A program made the translations under genes and the position numbers. From assembly GCA_935421135.1 (NCBI GenBank), contig OW285189.1:16575072-16639071 (forward strand): a stretch of DNA of 64,000 nucleotides, read 5' to 3'. How positions within the stretch are numbered: the stretch's first letter is position 1; the number at the start of each line of letters is the position of its first letter. Below the pieces are notes generated by a model. The model was not told where the DNA came from and made no database searches. It saw only the letters and a list, made by a program, of their open reading frames with translations. This document shows positions 23,900 through 36,599 of this stretch, one piece after another. The DNA is from Bugulina stolonifera (taxonomy: Eukaryota > Bryozoa > Gymnolaemata > Cheilostomatida > Bugulidae).

Positions 23900-26250
23900 T
23901 TGGTCAAAATTCTCTACAACACATATTTAAAGAAACTGCATCAAATGCAGCAAAAAATTATGTTGAGTGACGTCTATAAGTTTTTAAATTCTGTTGTTAC
24001 AACAAATGGCAGTGCACTGCTGTATTATCCGTTGTTATACCACTAGTATATTCACACATTTACAACTGCAGGTAAAGGCCTGTTTAAATGACCATTCATC
24101 GCAGGGCAAACATGGGAAAAATTTCAACACCGGCCATTTTCAAGAAGTCATGGAATTCACTCGTCTGAGTTAGTTAATACAACATAAGTGTGGAACATGA
24201 ACATGTAGGGTACAGTCTACACAGATAACATGACTATTACAGCACTATACGATGACTACACTGCTTGAGCAAGTAAATTAATAGAAAATAAATTGAAGCC
24301 TGAACATGCATAGTATTGATAGTTTACAAAGCACAGCTAGTATTGCATGCTTGATTGAAGCACATCTAGGATGGTGGCGTGGGTGCCTATAGCCACCCCT
24401 TATTTACATGTACTTAGCATCTGGTCTGAATACCGCTTTTATATTTTGAAGAATAGCTAAGTTGGTATTTTTCTACATATGTAACTACGTTCCCTGAAGC
24501 ATTGGATATGTGTTTGTGACTGATCAGGCTTTGCCCATAAAACCTTACCTTTACATCCCTTATCCTTGAGTTCAGCTCAGTGATAATATAATAGTGAAGA
24601 TTTATCCGCTTTGATGTGATTTCACTTTAACAGCCAAATATAAAGTGAAAATAAAAGGAGTGACATTGTTGGGGCTTGCATTTCTATGAAGGAAAAACAT
24701 GCATACTGCAATTACCCCATGTTCACATGGAATCAACAGCAATTATATTTCAGCAAATAGTATAGTGCAATATTCAACCAGTTGCACATGGGAAGCATCT
24801 TCACACCACAATTCATCATCTAAGCAGCCCTGTGGAAGCTTCCAGCTTATTGTTATAATATGAATTAAATGAGGAAACAGTGGAATTGTTTTAATATTAA
24901 ATCCCAGGAAGAATGCTGGGGATTAAGACAATGAGGGAAGTTCACTCAAATCCTGGGGAAGTATCAGAGGAATTCACAGTGATAGACATCCCTTATAGCA
25001 CTACCACTAACCTACTAGATGTAGAGACCTCAACAACAGGTTTATCAACTACATGTATAATATCAACTACTATATCAGTGTATACAGGTACAATATAGTT
25101 ATTACATGAAGTACCTTCGACAGTGAGCAGTACCCGTGAATTAAACCGTTGCGCACAAGCAATTGTTCTATGGCCACCTTGCTATTAAGGAGTGTGAAGG
25201 GGTTTAGGCATGCTGGTGAATGATGAATTTTTTTAACCTACTGTCTGCCAATACTGTTTACTAGTGTTTACTCCAGAGATAACAAGGATCTAAGTAACTC
25301 TCTCCAAAAATGATGACAAATTAAGCTTACATGTAAATAATGTCGGAGACTTGAATGCATTTATAGGCAAATGCACCAGAAACCTTGTGCTAAATCTGGT
25401 AAATGACGACAATAATTCAATGACCTTCTCCCCGAAAATCCTCTCAGACATTTGAGAATTGTGAGAATTTCAGACTGATTTCTGGAAGCATGACATCGAT
25501 GCTACAGGATATTCTTTGAATAAAACATTTTACTATTAATTTATTATACATTGTTTTATCACGCTTCATTTTTTATATGAACAGTTGCATGTCTGCGATA
25601 ACTCTGATACCACCATGCTGCTGTGATTGATTATTCATTATTGTGATTAGTGTTATGAAGAAATAAAATAAAATAATGGCCCTTTAGAATGACCACTTAT
25701 ACAGGCTTTCTGCATGTAAAACCTTCTCCAAGCTCTACATGCCTTATTACTATGTAAAATAAACTATTTCTAGTTATTTTTCGCTACAAATAACATGAGA
25801 AGACAACTTCATATCTTCTATAAACCCTCATGAGAAAATGGAGTTAGTTGGTATCCTATTTTCCTGTAGTTCTCAAAAATACACACAATGCACTGTGGTA
25901 AAAAATTGCAACTACCGAAAAAGAACTAAATAACTTATGAAGAAGTTCCCTTTCTACACTGTAGCTACGTAACCTATACTTAAAATTGGAGCTATAGTGA
26001 AAGAACACCTAAAGTGCTAAGGCTCGTAACTTAAAAAATATACCATAGACCGCCCTATTTTTTTCTTGTGACCCTCCCAGTAGGATGTACCTTCGATAGC
26101 ATTACAATGAAATTACTGTTTGACAGTCCCAGTAACATAACCTTTATTACAGTAGTTTTGTAGTCAAACTACCATTGTCACAGAGATCTATCTGCAGAAT
26201 ATACAATTGTACATGACTGTATAATGCTCTATGCTCGATCTATCATAAAG
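23900..26250. other. Intergenic, no convincing gene
   Basis: Holds a diverged copy of the 5'-end repeat at about 25475-25640. A Thr-rich reading frame at 24913-25098 (+) ends at a possible GTACAA donor, but it has no partner exons. The upstream exons of the broken gene at 26251-26888 should lie here and are absent. Confidence 0.5.
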
Positions 26251-26888
26251 AGAGCGTTGTCTAAATGAGACAGAATTTCAGTGCAGATTTGTGTCATTTG
26301 TACATCCACACATCTGTCTCATGGCTGACCATACAAACGACTTTGATACAGGTCTGGCAGATAGTGAAAAATTTTCATTTTGCCCAAAACCTGCATGACA
26401 AGTGAGTAAAATTCAAATATTCATTTTAACGGTGTTCTACAATACAGTACATGTACATGTATTACATTAATAGCATTCTAATGTGTGTTAAATGCATACA
26501 GTGTTCATTACTACATCGCTTATTACGTGTACAGGTATGTAAACAGGCCCATGCAAAAAAGTATAGAACAGTAGCAGGCTCTACTAGTAATAAAGTTGCA
26601 AAAAAATATTCCAACTCTATCTTAGCTCATATTTGCTCTCTTTGTAGATGATGGTTGTCGGTGGGCTGATGACTACATACTGTAGCTGATAGCTTTAGCC
26701 GCTGCCATTTCTACAGATGCACACACCTGCCAGGAACTGTCACACTGCAAGCTACTAGACACAGCTGTCCTAATGGAACACTAACTAGAGAGAACTTTCT
26801 AATTAGTAGTAGTGGTCAGTCCTCTACTGACCCTTGCTCTGAACGTGGTACACAATGCATGAGACCATTTCCAGTGTTTGCTCCATAA
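26251..26888 (+). pseudogene. Inverted, 5'-truncated PAN/peritrophin-like copy C
   Basis: Two pieces match exons 3 and 4 of copies A and B on the opposite strand. Piece 26251-26401 encodes 'RCLNETEFQCRF', then indels and an in-frame TGA at its end; its acceptor has decayed from TTTAG to AAAG. Piece 26648-26888 starts DDGCRWADDYI, then a 4-base insertion creates a TAG, and the original frame resumes as 'SSSGQSSTDPCSERGTQC'. Exons 1 and 2 are missing. The copy is dead, and its 3' flank is duplicated along with it. Confidence 0.85.
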
Positions 26889-27922
26889 GTTTTCTAGAAG
26901 GCCAGACCAAGACATGCTGTGTACGTGGACCCTTTCTGCAAGACTAAAACCTATTACATATGCAATCATTGAATGTTTATTTTCATGATACATCTAAACT
27001 TTCAATTATAACACATTTGCTTGTGAAATACAATGTACATGTGCATGTACATGTAAGTATCATCCTGCATTGCATGTGTATGAATAATATAAACAGTGCT
27101 ACTACTCCCTATTGTATGTATTTAACTGTATACAAATGGTAAAACAAATTACACCATGTACGCAGATGAATGTTTAAATTGATATAATTTTGTATAGTAT
27201 GCATCCAGCTACATCAATTGATATTATTATTATTGAACAACCCCTTTTAGAGTTGTCTGCCCAACACATAAGTGTGTCATTATACTGGTGAACAGAGATA
27301 GATTTCGTAGTTGTCCCAACCTTGCTTAATTTGCTAATAACATTATGTCACAATTCGAAGGTAACACACTCTAGCAAGTAAGTACATGTAGATCAGATCA
27401 AATCACTTACACATATACATGTATGATGCAAATTTGTGACTGTCTTAGTTAACAGACTGTAGTATGTAGTGTCAAAAGTACTAAAACTTCACACACTGAG
27501 CATAACCATGCTAACAGTAGCTACTTGGTAAATGCAAGTAAAGCCTCTGATCCAGCATGTAAAATACTCAGTATTTGAGTAATTCATGTTCAATTCATAT
27601 CGTGGTCTTCTGGTTATAATTTGCTCAATTTATTAATAAAGTTAAACAGCAATGTATAAAAGTGTAATTAGCGTGTAAAATGTTTTGTTATGGTTATCAA
27701 AATATTCGAATAAGTAAGAAAAGTATATGACCACAGGCTATGAAGCAAAGATAAGCTCTGCAAACCAAAAATACCAATATTGAATCACCCCATTTCAAAC
27801 AAAAATTTAATTAAATTAGGAATCGATCAGAAGGATTGTCGGGTTGAGTATACACAATATATATCCAGGAAATGTGAATAAGAATTAGAAAGGGCGCTCT
27901 CAGTTTTGTGGAACTTTGCAGT

Positions 27923-30900
27923 CTAAGGATGTCTGTTGACACTGACTATAGCATTCTCACTGACACTTAGCTCTACTATGTTATCTGGGATTTTCATCTG
28001 AGGGAACGTATCCAGGAGGTCCAGTATAACTCCGTTAGACCAGCCAAAACCTTCCTAAACATTCAAGCAGAGAGAATCAAAACGTAGTATAAACTTACAA
28101 AAAATTGTTTGGGTTCATTGTATGGCAAAGTTAATATCAATATATCAAACTCCATGCTTACAGTATATTAGGGGTCAAGGATTTTCGTAGTAGCCAAACA
28201 CCATATTCGGAAAATACAATTTACTAATTGTGACAAATAGCACAATCATCGAATTAGTGTTACTGCAATGCAGTTTGCTGCACAAATTTCTAATCAACTA
28301 AATTGACTTGAATCAGTAGGTTGATGGTCTATGAAACTTCACATGATGGTTAAATGATGGTCTACAAGCTTACCTGTACTATGTACTCCCCACCATAGCC
28401 CACGTCTCCAGTCACTGCATTGTACTAAAACAGTAAATAAACAAACTCTCAAAAACATATGAACAAAATGCAAAGTAAAAAGAACTGATGATTGTCTGCA
28501 ACATAGAGTAGAAAAGCTCTTTTCCTACAAATATACTTTACAAGCAGCAGATTTTGTTATCTCTTAGACTGGCATGAACCAGATTGGCAGATTGGCAAAC
28601 ATGGTTGCTCTACTTTGGTTAAAAAGCAAATCTATGTCAGCTGAGCAAAAAATCCCTACTTGATCATAACAGTCTTGTCTCATTAATAAATGGAGGTTTG
28701 GTCTAAATTCGGGTCAGGTCAGGACATTTGCAGCTACTGCACCAGAATGTGTGTAAGCTGAAGAATGTTTGCCCAAATTACTCTGTGACCAAAACTTTGG
28801 CGGAGAAAACATCTTATATCTATCAACTGCTTTTGCACAGCATCAACGCCATCATTTGGAAAAATGGATATAGTTTTGGAGTTATCTTACCTTCTCATAC
28901 ATGTCATGGTTGGGTTTCCACTTGAGCCAGTTACTTATGACCCATTTCTGAGCCAAGGAGGAAGCAAACTCTTGTGCCTCAGCATAGGTAGAGTCATAGA
29001 AGGAGTGGATCCACATGTGTTGTAGAGGGGGCCAAGCATTGGGGTAGTCCCACTGCTGTCCAGAGGCATAGAGAGAAGTTGGTACTCCCGCCTCATAGCC
29101 AGTCAGACTTCCCAGCGTAGCCTACAACCAAAAATTCATTTCTTCCAATTAGTCTACTATGTTGCCTTCAGTATTCAGTACACACTCGTGCATAGCAATG
29201 TCAGAGCAAAGCCAGTACCACTGCTACCAAACAAGCTGATCTGGCCGACACATAATTTGATCAATGGTAAGAAATATAATATGTGTTTTTATATAAATTG
29301 ACATTTACTTGTAACTAAAAAGTATGATCATCATATGCCATGAGTTTGAATCTTTTAGTGTAGATTCAACTTATAAGACCAAACAGCAAACAGGTAACCT
29401 TTTGTTGTATACAAATAACAATAGAATGTCAAAAGTGCAAACACTTTGAGAAAATATTAACGAATCTCACTATACGTGTCACCTTCTTCGTCATAGATTA
29501 ATAAGCAATCCAAAGCATTTCTTCACATGCATTAGATGCTATTGACAAGACTAATATTTCCTAACCTTAGCATATTGAAGAACTCGTTGTACTTTGTGTT
29601 CCTTATCGCTAGTTGTCTCCCCATGAGAGCCTGTAAAGATAGGGGCTATCATCGACGCGTAGAACCTGCTGTCTCTTCTCTGGGTCTTTAGATTGTAGTC
29701 AAACCATGTGCCACGCCCCTCATCCCAAAACACAGCCTCTATAAGTCTCATCCTCCTTACGTACTCACTATTGTAGTACTTTACTTTGTCAGTGTTACCT
29801 GTCATAAAATGTCACCAAGCTATACTTACAAACAATGCTTTCTTGCTACGAGAGCGCAAAATAAATTATGATACAATATTCTAACAAACATAGTACATCT
29901 TGGGGTAATAGACCATTATAATTAGGTACATACCAAGTTTCTGATTGAAGTCTCGCAGAATTCGTGCATTCCAGCAGAGGAAGGAATTGAGGTCAACAGG
30001 AACGACATCGTGTGTTGAGATGGAGCTCAGCTCTGTGTTTGGTTGGTCAACATCAAACCATCGAGTAGAGAAATCCCATCCTGACTCTGCTGCCGATGCC
30101 AAGTCAGCATATAGTTGGCCTGCTGGAACTGTGAATGAAAATGAAGTACTAAATACTATAGACTATTCGCTTATCTTTCTGATTCTTATCTTCAACTTTA
30201 ATAGGTCATCTAATCAAAGTACTACAGGATGTCGCACGGACTCTTAGTGGTTACTTTGAAGCCTGGGATATCTGCTGCAGTATTGAATTTAAAACACTCA
30301 CCAGTTGGGTTGTCCAGAGCTAAACTCTTATCCTCTCTATATGATTCAGGTCGGGCGCTATCTGTTACCACCCGATAGATAGAAGCCTCATAGATCTGGC
30401 CATCAATGGTTACATCAACTTTCCTTTTGTTTAACCAAAAGTCATACTCCTGTAATATTATTGCAGCTGAATGGTAAATATGGGAACATCTTTGTTTCTC
30501 TAAAAGTTTTGTATTATGAATTGACATTTTCTAACAAGTTATAGCACTGCTAATGTTCAGTGATCATAATACAACATTAAATAGGGTTTGGAATTTCAGC
30601 GTCGAAATCATATTTATAATATGTAACTTTCATAGAATAAAGGACAACTCTCGGCGTATTAACTGTGTGTTTGCAAATATTGAAGTTGTCTTCTCCTATT
30701 CTCCCAGATAGAAAAGTAGAATAGCCTTAGAATTCTCACTGAAGTATAATTGTGTGTGTGATACAGGCCTAGTATAAACATAATAGTAACAATAACACAA
30801 AATATGACAATGAGTAGGTTTGTCTTGTATGGGGTGTGCAAGATGTATGCATTTCACAGCATACAGTGTTTTCTAAAATTGTACCTTAGGCTAGCCTAAG

Positions 30901-33900
30901 GCATATTTTTAAACAACACTATTAGCGGTGGAATGCATATCAGCTATATTACCAAGGCTCCGTTACAGATCTACAGGAAAGTGTATGCATGTATAACTGC
31001 TGTAATATTATATTTGTATTGTAGATATCAATAATATTTATATTATATTGCTCATGCTACCTTCTCCAAAAGTAAGATGTTGCTGCGAAGAAAGTCAACA
31101 TCGTCTGTCTTCTGCATATACTTAGATACCATTGGAGTAAGTAGAGGGGGTTGACTTCTATTCTTGTAATACTCCCTGTTCCCATTGGGTACAAAGCCAA
31201 ACCTACCACAGAAATAAAAATTTATTTTAGAAGTTATAATTGAAATCTTGTAGTGTGAGAAGTTGTTATCCCATGCCAGTTCAGCTTAAAGGGTTCGCAA
31301 CTCCAAACTATTTCTACCATGTTTATTTTTATAAATGCTGTGCATGTTTTAGCACACTAGTAGTTACTCCAAGTAAAACCTTCAAATTGGAAACTCTGTG
31401 CTCAATATGGTATGGAGCAGCAGCATTTGCATGCAAAAATTCCACCATTGTAAACTGCAGCATGTGAACTGTAGCCAAGAATGTGCAGTGTAGCAACAAT
31501 ATTTATTATTTACAATATGGAATTTGGTGACCTACTAAGTCAGCTGTATCAGGTTCCCTACTATTCACTTTCGTTCTACGCTGCATGAAACAGAAATTGG
31601 TGAGACTCACACATAGAGTAAGTAAGTAAGTACACTGTAAAGTAAATGCCAAGCACACAGAATCTGCAGATGCACATGTAAAAATTATCTACACTTACTA
31701 AACTATAAAATTATGGTAGATATCGACTGCTAATAAATAGCGAAAGTTGTCCGTACGAAGCATTGACTATTGAGGTCTGCCAATACAACTTCCTCTCACC
31801 AACTAGTTGATAGTTTATACACTACTTACTTGTCTACCAGATAAAGCAGGTTACTCAGCATTCCTTTGACTGTGTCAGTGAGTTCACAGACTAACAAACC
31901 TTCCACCACCCAATAAGAATCCCTGTACCAAAAAAGCAAACAATAACGGCATGTAAAACAATGAAAATTCAATAATATTCCGTGTGACAATTAAACATCT
32001 AATAGGAGTTCTTGTATCGAAACATCCAATAGAATTACTTGTAGCGCACTTAATAAGAGTCCCCTCAACAGTGAGGACAACCAATAAGAACCTTGCAATA
32101 AGAAAAACGCATGATTTCACTTTAAACAATAATTACTATTGTTGTTACTTGTACATGGCACAGAGAATGACAAATGACAGAGTGCAATGTGTGTGATTCT
32201 TGCTATGCCATATTCTAAGTGGGTCAGTGTGCTGTCGAGAAAAGAGGCATCTTCCGGCACATACCCGCACACACGGTTGAAGTCAAAAGCAAATTTGAAA
32301 AATTATTTGAGATTGTCTCTGTAATTTCAAGCTAAGCAAAAGTCAGAAAGCCAATCTGGTGTGGTAGTTATGTGTATGCCTACCATGCTAGGCGGTTTAA
32401 GTGTCGTGTAGCCTTGGGTTCAAACCCCAGTCAGGGATGGGCTATTTTTGCAGATGGGGAATCAAGTTCCTGAAGGCTCATAAAAAATCACCATGCAAGC
32501 AAAGTGCCCCATTCTGAATTTAGCTGTCAGGCACAACTCATGTAAGCTGGTACCAGTTGATCCTGGCCATGTGCTAAGCACACCAGCCCGGGGAACACAA
32601 GTCATTCACCATGTAAAGCTAGTATATAATGTACAGTATAATCTGACTGCAGTGTAGTAGTGGTTACAACATACCAGTAGTAGATCTCCCTAAACCTTCC
32701 ACCTGGTACAATAAAGGGGTGAGGCAGATAGATGAGAGAGTTCATTCCTTTGGCCACCTTCACCTCTCCCTTTATCTACAATTTTCTGTACAACATTATT
32801 GTATGTGCAGTGTGATTTGCTTGAATGACTGTATGCAACAATCAAAATATACTCTGTATAACATATTATACTGTACCAGCAAATGCACCAAATTCATTTT
32901 TGGAAATATTTCATGCCAGTATGAAATACATGTATATTATTACTGTACATTGTATCAATGCAAGTACAATGTAGATTGCAACCATAATAATTATATTATT
33001 GTCTCAGTGTTACATAGTCACTATTAGTTCTTTCCAACAGTTGAAAGTGTATAATATACATTATACTTCATACTCCTGAGAAATATGATATATGCACCTA
33101 AATATTACACCTCTGTCAGCAGTAAGTTATAATATGGTGCTATGTGATTTCTAGTTATGCATGTTACAAACAAGAGAGGATAACTCTAACTTTGGGTGAC
33201 AGGATAATGTATAAGTTAACTTTCTAATTTGTAGACTATAGGGTCACAGGTTCAAGTCCCACACACTTATGTTGCGGAAGGTGAGTCCTTCCACACAGAG
33301 CCCAGCTCCTGTCACTCATATACATGCAAGCTTCAGCGTGTGAGGCCCGTTAGATAAGACCGCAGTATCAAAAGAAGTAAAATAGGCTACAAGCAACAAG
33401 CAAACGAATGCCTCTAACTTTGAACACATTTTGGAGTTATGCCCTCTAGTTCAATATCCAATTACCTGTCTACCCAAAACTTTCCATTTCTGATTCAAAT
33501 CAGACGCAAACTCTCTCAATCTTTTCTCAGTGATGGAATCCAGGAATTTTGGGCTAAAATATATGAAATTATTACGTGTATAGAAAGGAATTGTCTGTAA
33601 AATGTAGAAACATCAATTTGCACACATTTTGCGGAGCTAAAGTAGGGTGTGAGGTGCAGAACATGTAGAATTAGTGTTTTATTTGCAGCATGACCGAGTG
33701 GTTAGAATGCTGAACTTTCATGCTGAAGGTTCCAGGTTTGAATCCCAGTGACAGTGGTGTTAGGAAGAGCATCCAGCCACAATTGCTTCTATGCCTCAGA
33801 TAGAGTCCTTGGAGTCATGCAAGCCAGCATGGCTTCAAGGCAACACCTCTACCCCAGCCAAGAAAAGGCCATATCATCTGGGCCTTTCTCACAGGGAGTT

Positions 33901-36578
33901 GGCCAGCACTGGGTTTATTAGCCTTTAAGTAAAATAATTATAATAATTTATCATGTAACCTTGTAACCACATAAACTGTGTTGCTGGCGAGGGTAGGATA
34001 ATGAGTTGAGCATTCACAGCGGAGTTTGTTTCACAACCTAGATATAACATAAATAAAGCATCTAATCCTGCTGTAACAAGATATCACATTGCCTCATGTG
34101 GCTGAGCATGTAGGCCTAATATAGCTTACCTATCAACGAAGTCAGCAGGTAGGGAGGGTACCAAATCCTTCCCTTCTTCATCAAAATATTGCTGTACAAA
34201 CTCTTTCAGCTTATCGGCCGTCACTGGCTGATCAAGTGCTTGAAATGCTTGACTTATTTTCTCTTAAAATCGATAGATAATGTTACGCAAAATAGTACAG
34301 GTGCAAAAGTACGGCAGCCCAATATACATGTGCTGAGAGAAGTTATATCTCGATATTAACCTCTGTCTTACCAACACGTATCGATAAAAAACTGAATTCA
34401 GCTCTCCTAGACAGAAGCTCTTCAAAGCATCTTATAGAACAGATATCAGTATTTACTAATAACTGGTGAAGAACTACAGCTAGGACAGGGCACTCACGTC
34501 GACCTACCTACTGAGCATATAAACTATTCGTTTTGCAGTGCACTGCAAAGTCGCCTGACTCTATACCAGTTTTTATCACTCGATGAAGATGAAGAGGCTA
34601 GTGTGTATTCTCTGTACAACATGCAAAATTGCTACTTGGATGCAAAATGCTAGAAAATGGTATAAGTAGAATTGATTGTGACCACTAGCAGTTTAAATTA
34701 ACCGTTGCCCAACTGCTATTGGACGGAAGAGAGGGGGCAACTTCTATTAGTCATGATAAACACATATGTTTATATAAAATAGCAAATGCACTATGTCGCC
34801 TTTGCTCAAACAGCTACTTTCACAACAGATAAAAGCTTTAGACTCTACCATACTAACACAGTAACAAATACACTGTAGCTCAATATAAATGATAAAGTAT
34901 ATGTAGCTGCACAATATACATGTACAATATAATATTATTGAAATCAGTGTAGTGAATAGACAGCTACACTGTTGGTGACTATCAGTGGGTATGATTACCT
35001 TTAGTATGCTTCAAAGGCTTGTCAACAAAGGTTTTAGAATCTGGGAAAATGTGTGCTATTTGAACAGCATCCAGTACCTCAGGGGGGATGACCTCATATT
35101 CTACAGTATATATCATGTAGATAAGATAAAATGTACATCTATAACAATAATAAGTACCTAGAGCAATACTTTATCTTGTGTGAATAATATAATAACAATT
35201 GGTATTTGATAATGGCATTAACTGCGTCCTCTGCACTTTAATTACTAATTTTAATTGTGTTAGATTAGCTTAAAAATTATTATCAGTCCCAGTTAGATCC
35301 TCTGGCATTGTTTGCAAATCGTCACCATAACTGAAACACTGGTCATTCACCAATTAAAGTCTATGGCAAAAGTTATGTCGTGTCATCTAGTCACTAATCC
35401 CTTAATCGGCACAGTAATTAACTTGAGAAATATAAATACTGAGCCAAATTAATTAACTTGATTAAGCTCAGTATCTACATTATATATGATTGCATGTAGG
35501 TCAGATTTCATGCAAAAAATATAAAATATTACCTTTTTAATGTAATAACATATTATTTTGCCCATTATAGTAAACAGCCATTACAATAATTTTGGATTTA
35601 TTCCTTCATACTTTGATGTTATTATAGCTTCTACTTTTGCCAAACCCTGCATCCATGATGTTGTAATTAAGCTGTAGGTGCATACTGCCTCTTCTTTTGT
35701 TGGAACCTGAGAAGTCACTGTCACTTGAAGACTCTCACTGAGTTAATTTGAGCGACATTTGTCAATTCAGTAAAACGGCTCATAACTCAAACATATACAT
35801 GCAAAGCTTGTAACTTGAATTATGATTCAATTATGGTTTTGACAAGAGGCTTGCAGTTGCACATCACATTGAAACATTTAATAAATTTGGTTTTCATTGA
35901 GAATCTGTAAATTGGAAATGACCCTAAAACAAGAAAACTTTGCTTTGAGATTTAAACTTCTGGTAACATTTAGTTACAGTATTTCCCCAAAACTTAAAGA
36001 ATAGCTTACCGACTTTATCAAAAAACTTGAGCGAAACAAGAAAATAATTGAATTATAATTTGACTTGTAGTTGATCTCCGAGGCAACTTGATAAAAATTC
36101 GAGTTTTTGAGAACATGTAAAGATTTAACTTTTAACTTGAAATTTTTGATTAGTAACTAAAAGGAATTGACTTGTGATTTGGCAATGGCCAACTCTTAGT
36201 TGTGTATTGGAGAGTCACAACTAAAAATTGGTCATGACAACTTGAGTTTCCAAAAGAAAATCAGCAAACATCTGTGGTATGGAGCTCAATAACATTTCAC
36301 AGCATTGACTACCTAGACAAATAATATTAAATTTCCATCAAGGTCAACGCTCTGCAAAGGTCAGTTATGATGGAAAGAAGACTGACAGTATAGTTTATCT
36401 AAAATCGCATGCCAAACAAAGCACACACAGACCAGTTTTCCAACTGATTTGAGCTGGTCGCAGTCTAATAAGATAGACTAGAAATTTTGGCCAACTAAGC
36501 AAATTCAAATTTTGCTACAGCTACACAATCATGGTCTAGTTGCATAAAATCAAAACTACACTTACTGGCATTGTCCAT
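27923..36578 (-). CDS. TREH: Trehalase (alpha,alpha-trehalose glucohydrolase, GH37)
   Basis: Hydrolyses trehalose to two glucose. Thirteen exons join in frame to 553 residues: 36566-36578, 34999-35100, 34130-34262, 33466-33553, 32675-32775, 31830-31922, 31061-31202, 30302-30449, 29934-30128, 29566-29798, 28891-29121, 28374-28424, 27923-28054. Signature 1, [15 protein letters not shown], spans residues 136-150 across a splice. Signature 2, [10 protein letters not shown], is at 439-448. The likely acid and base are Asp292 (ESGWDF) and Glu506 (GGEY before [10 protein letters not shown]). The start is fixed by an in-frame TGA two codons upstream of the ATG. There is no signal peptide, unlike many animal trehalases, which suggests a cytosolic enzyme unless another first exon exists. 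Length is normal for the family. Confidence 0.95.
32345..32610 (+). mobile_element. tRNA-like SINE (family 2) in trehalase intron
   Basis: Head with 'catgctaggcggttta' and B-box 'ggttcaaaccccagtcaggg', then a body of about 150 bases ending near 'cattcaccatg'. It lies antisense within the intron between trehalase exons 32675-32775 and 31830-31922. Confidence 0.65.
33195..33400 (+). mobile_element. Probable SINE fragment
   Basis: A B-box-like 'ggttcaagtcccac' preceded by a tRNA-like stretch and followed by a GC-richer body ('ccagctcctgtcactc', 'gtgaggcccgtta'). The A box is poor. It is in a trehalase intron. Confidence 0.4.
33685..33950 (+). mobile_element. tRNA-derived SINE in trehalase intron
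   Basis: A-box 'tgaccgagtggttagaatgc' and B-box 'ggtttgaatccc' at tRNA spacing, then a body ending in an AT-rich tail near 33930-33950. The head, with 'gaactttcatgctgaagg', resembles the copy at 48.0 kb ('ggactttcatgt'). Confidence 0.75.
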
Positions 36579-36599
36579 GGTGATTCAGAAAATGCTAAC

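Noticed and set aside
24913..25098. Thr-rich plus-strand frame (IPYSTTTNLLDVETSTTG)
   Set aside because: Isolated, with no signal peptide, domain or partner exon; composition may be chance.
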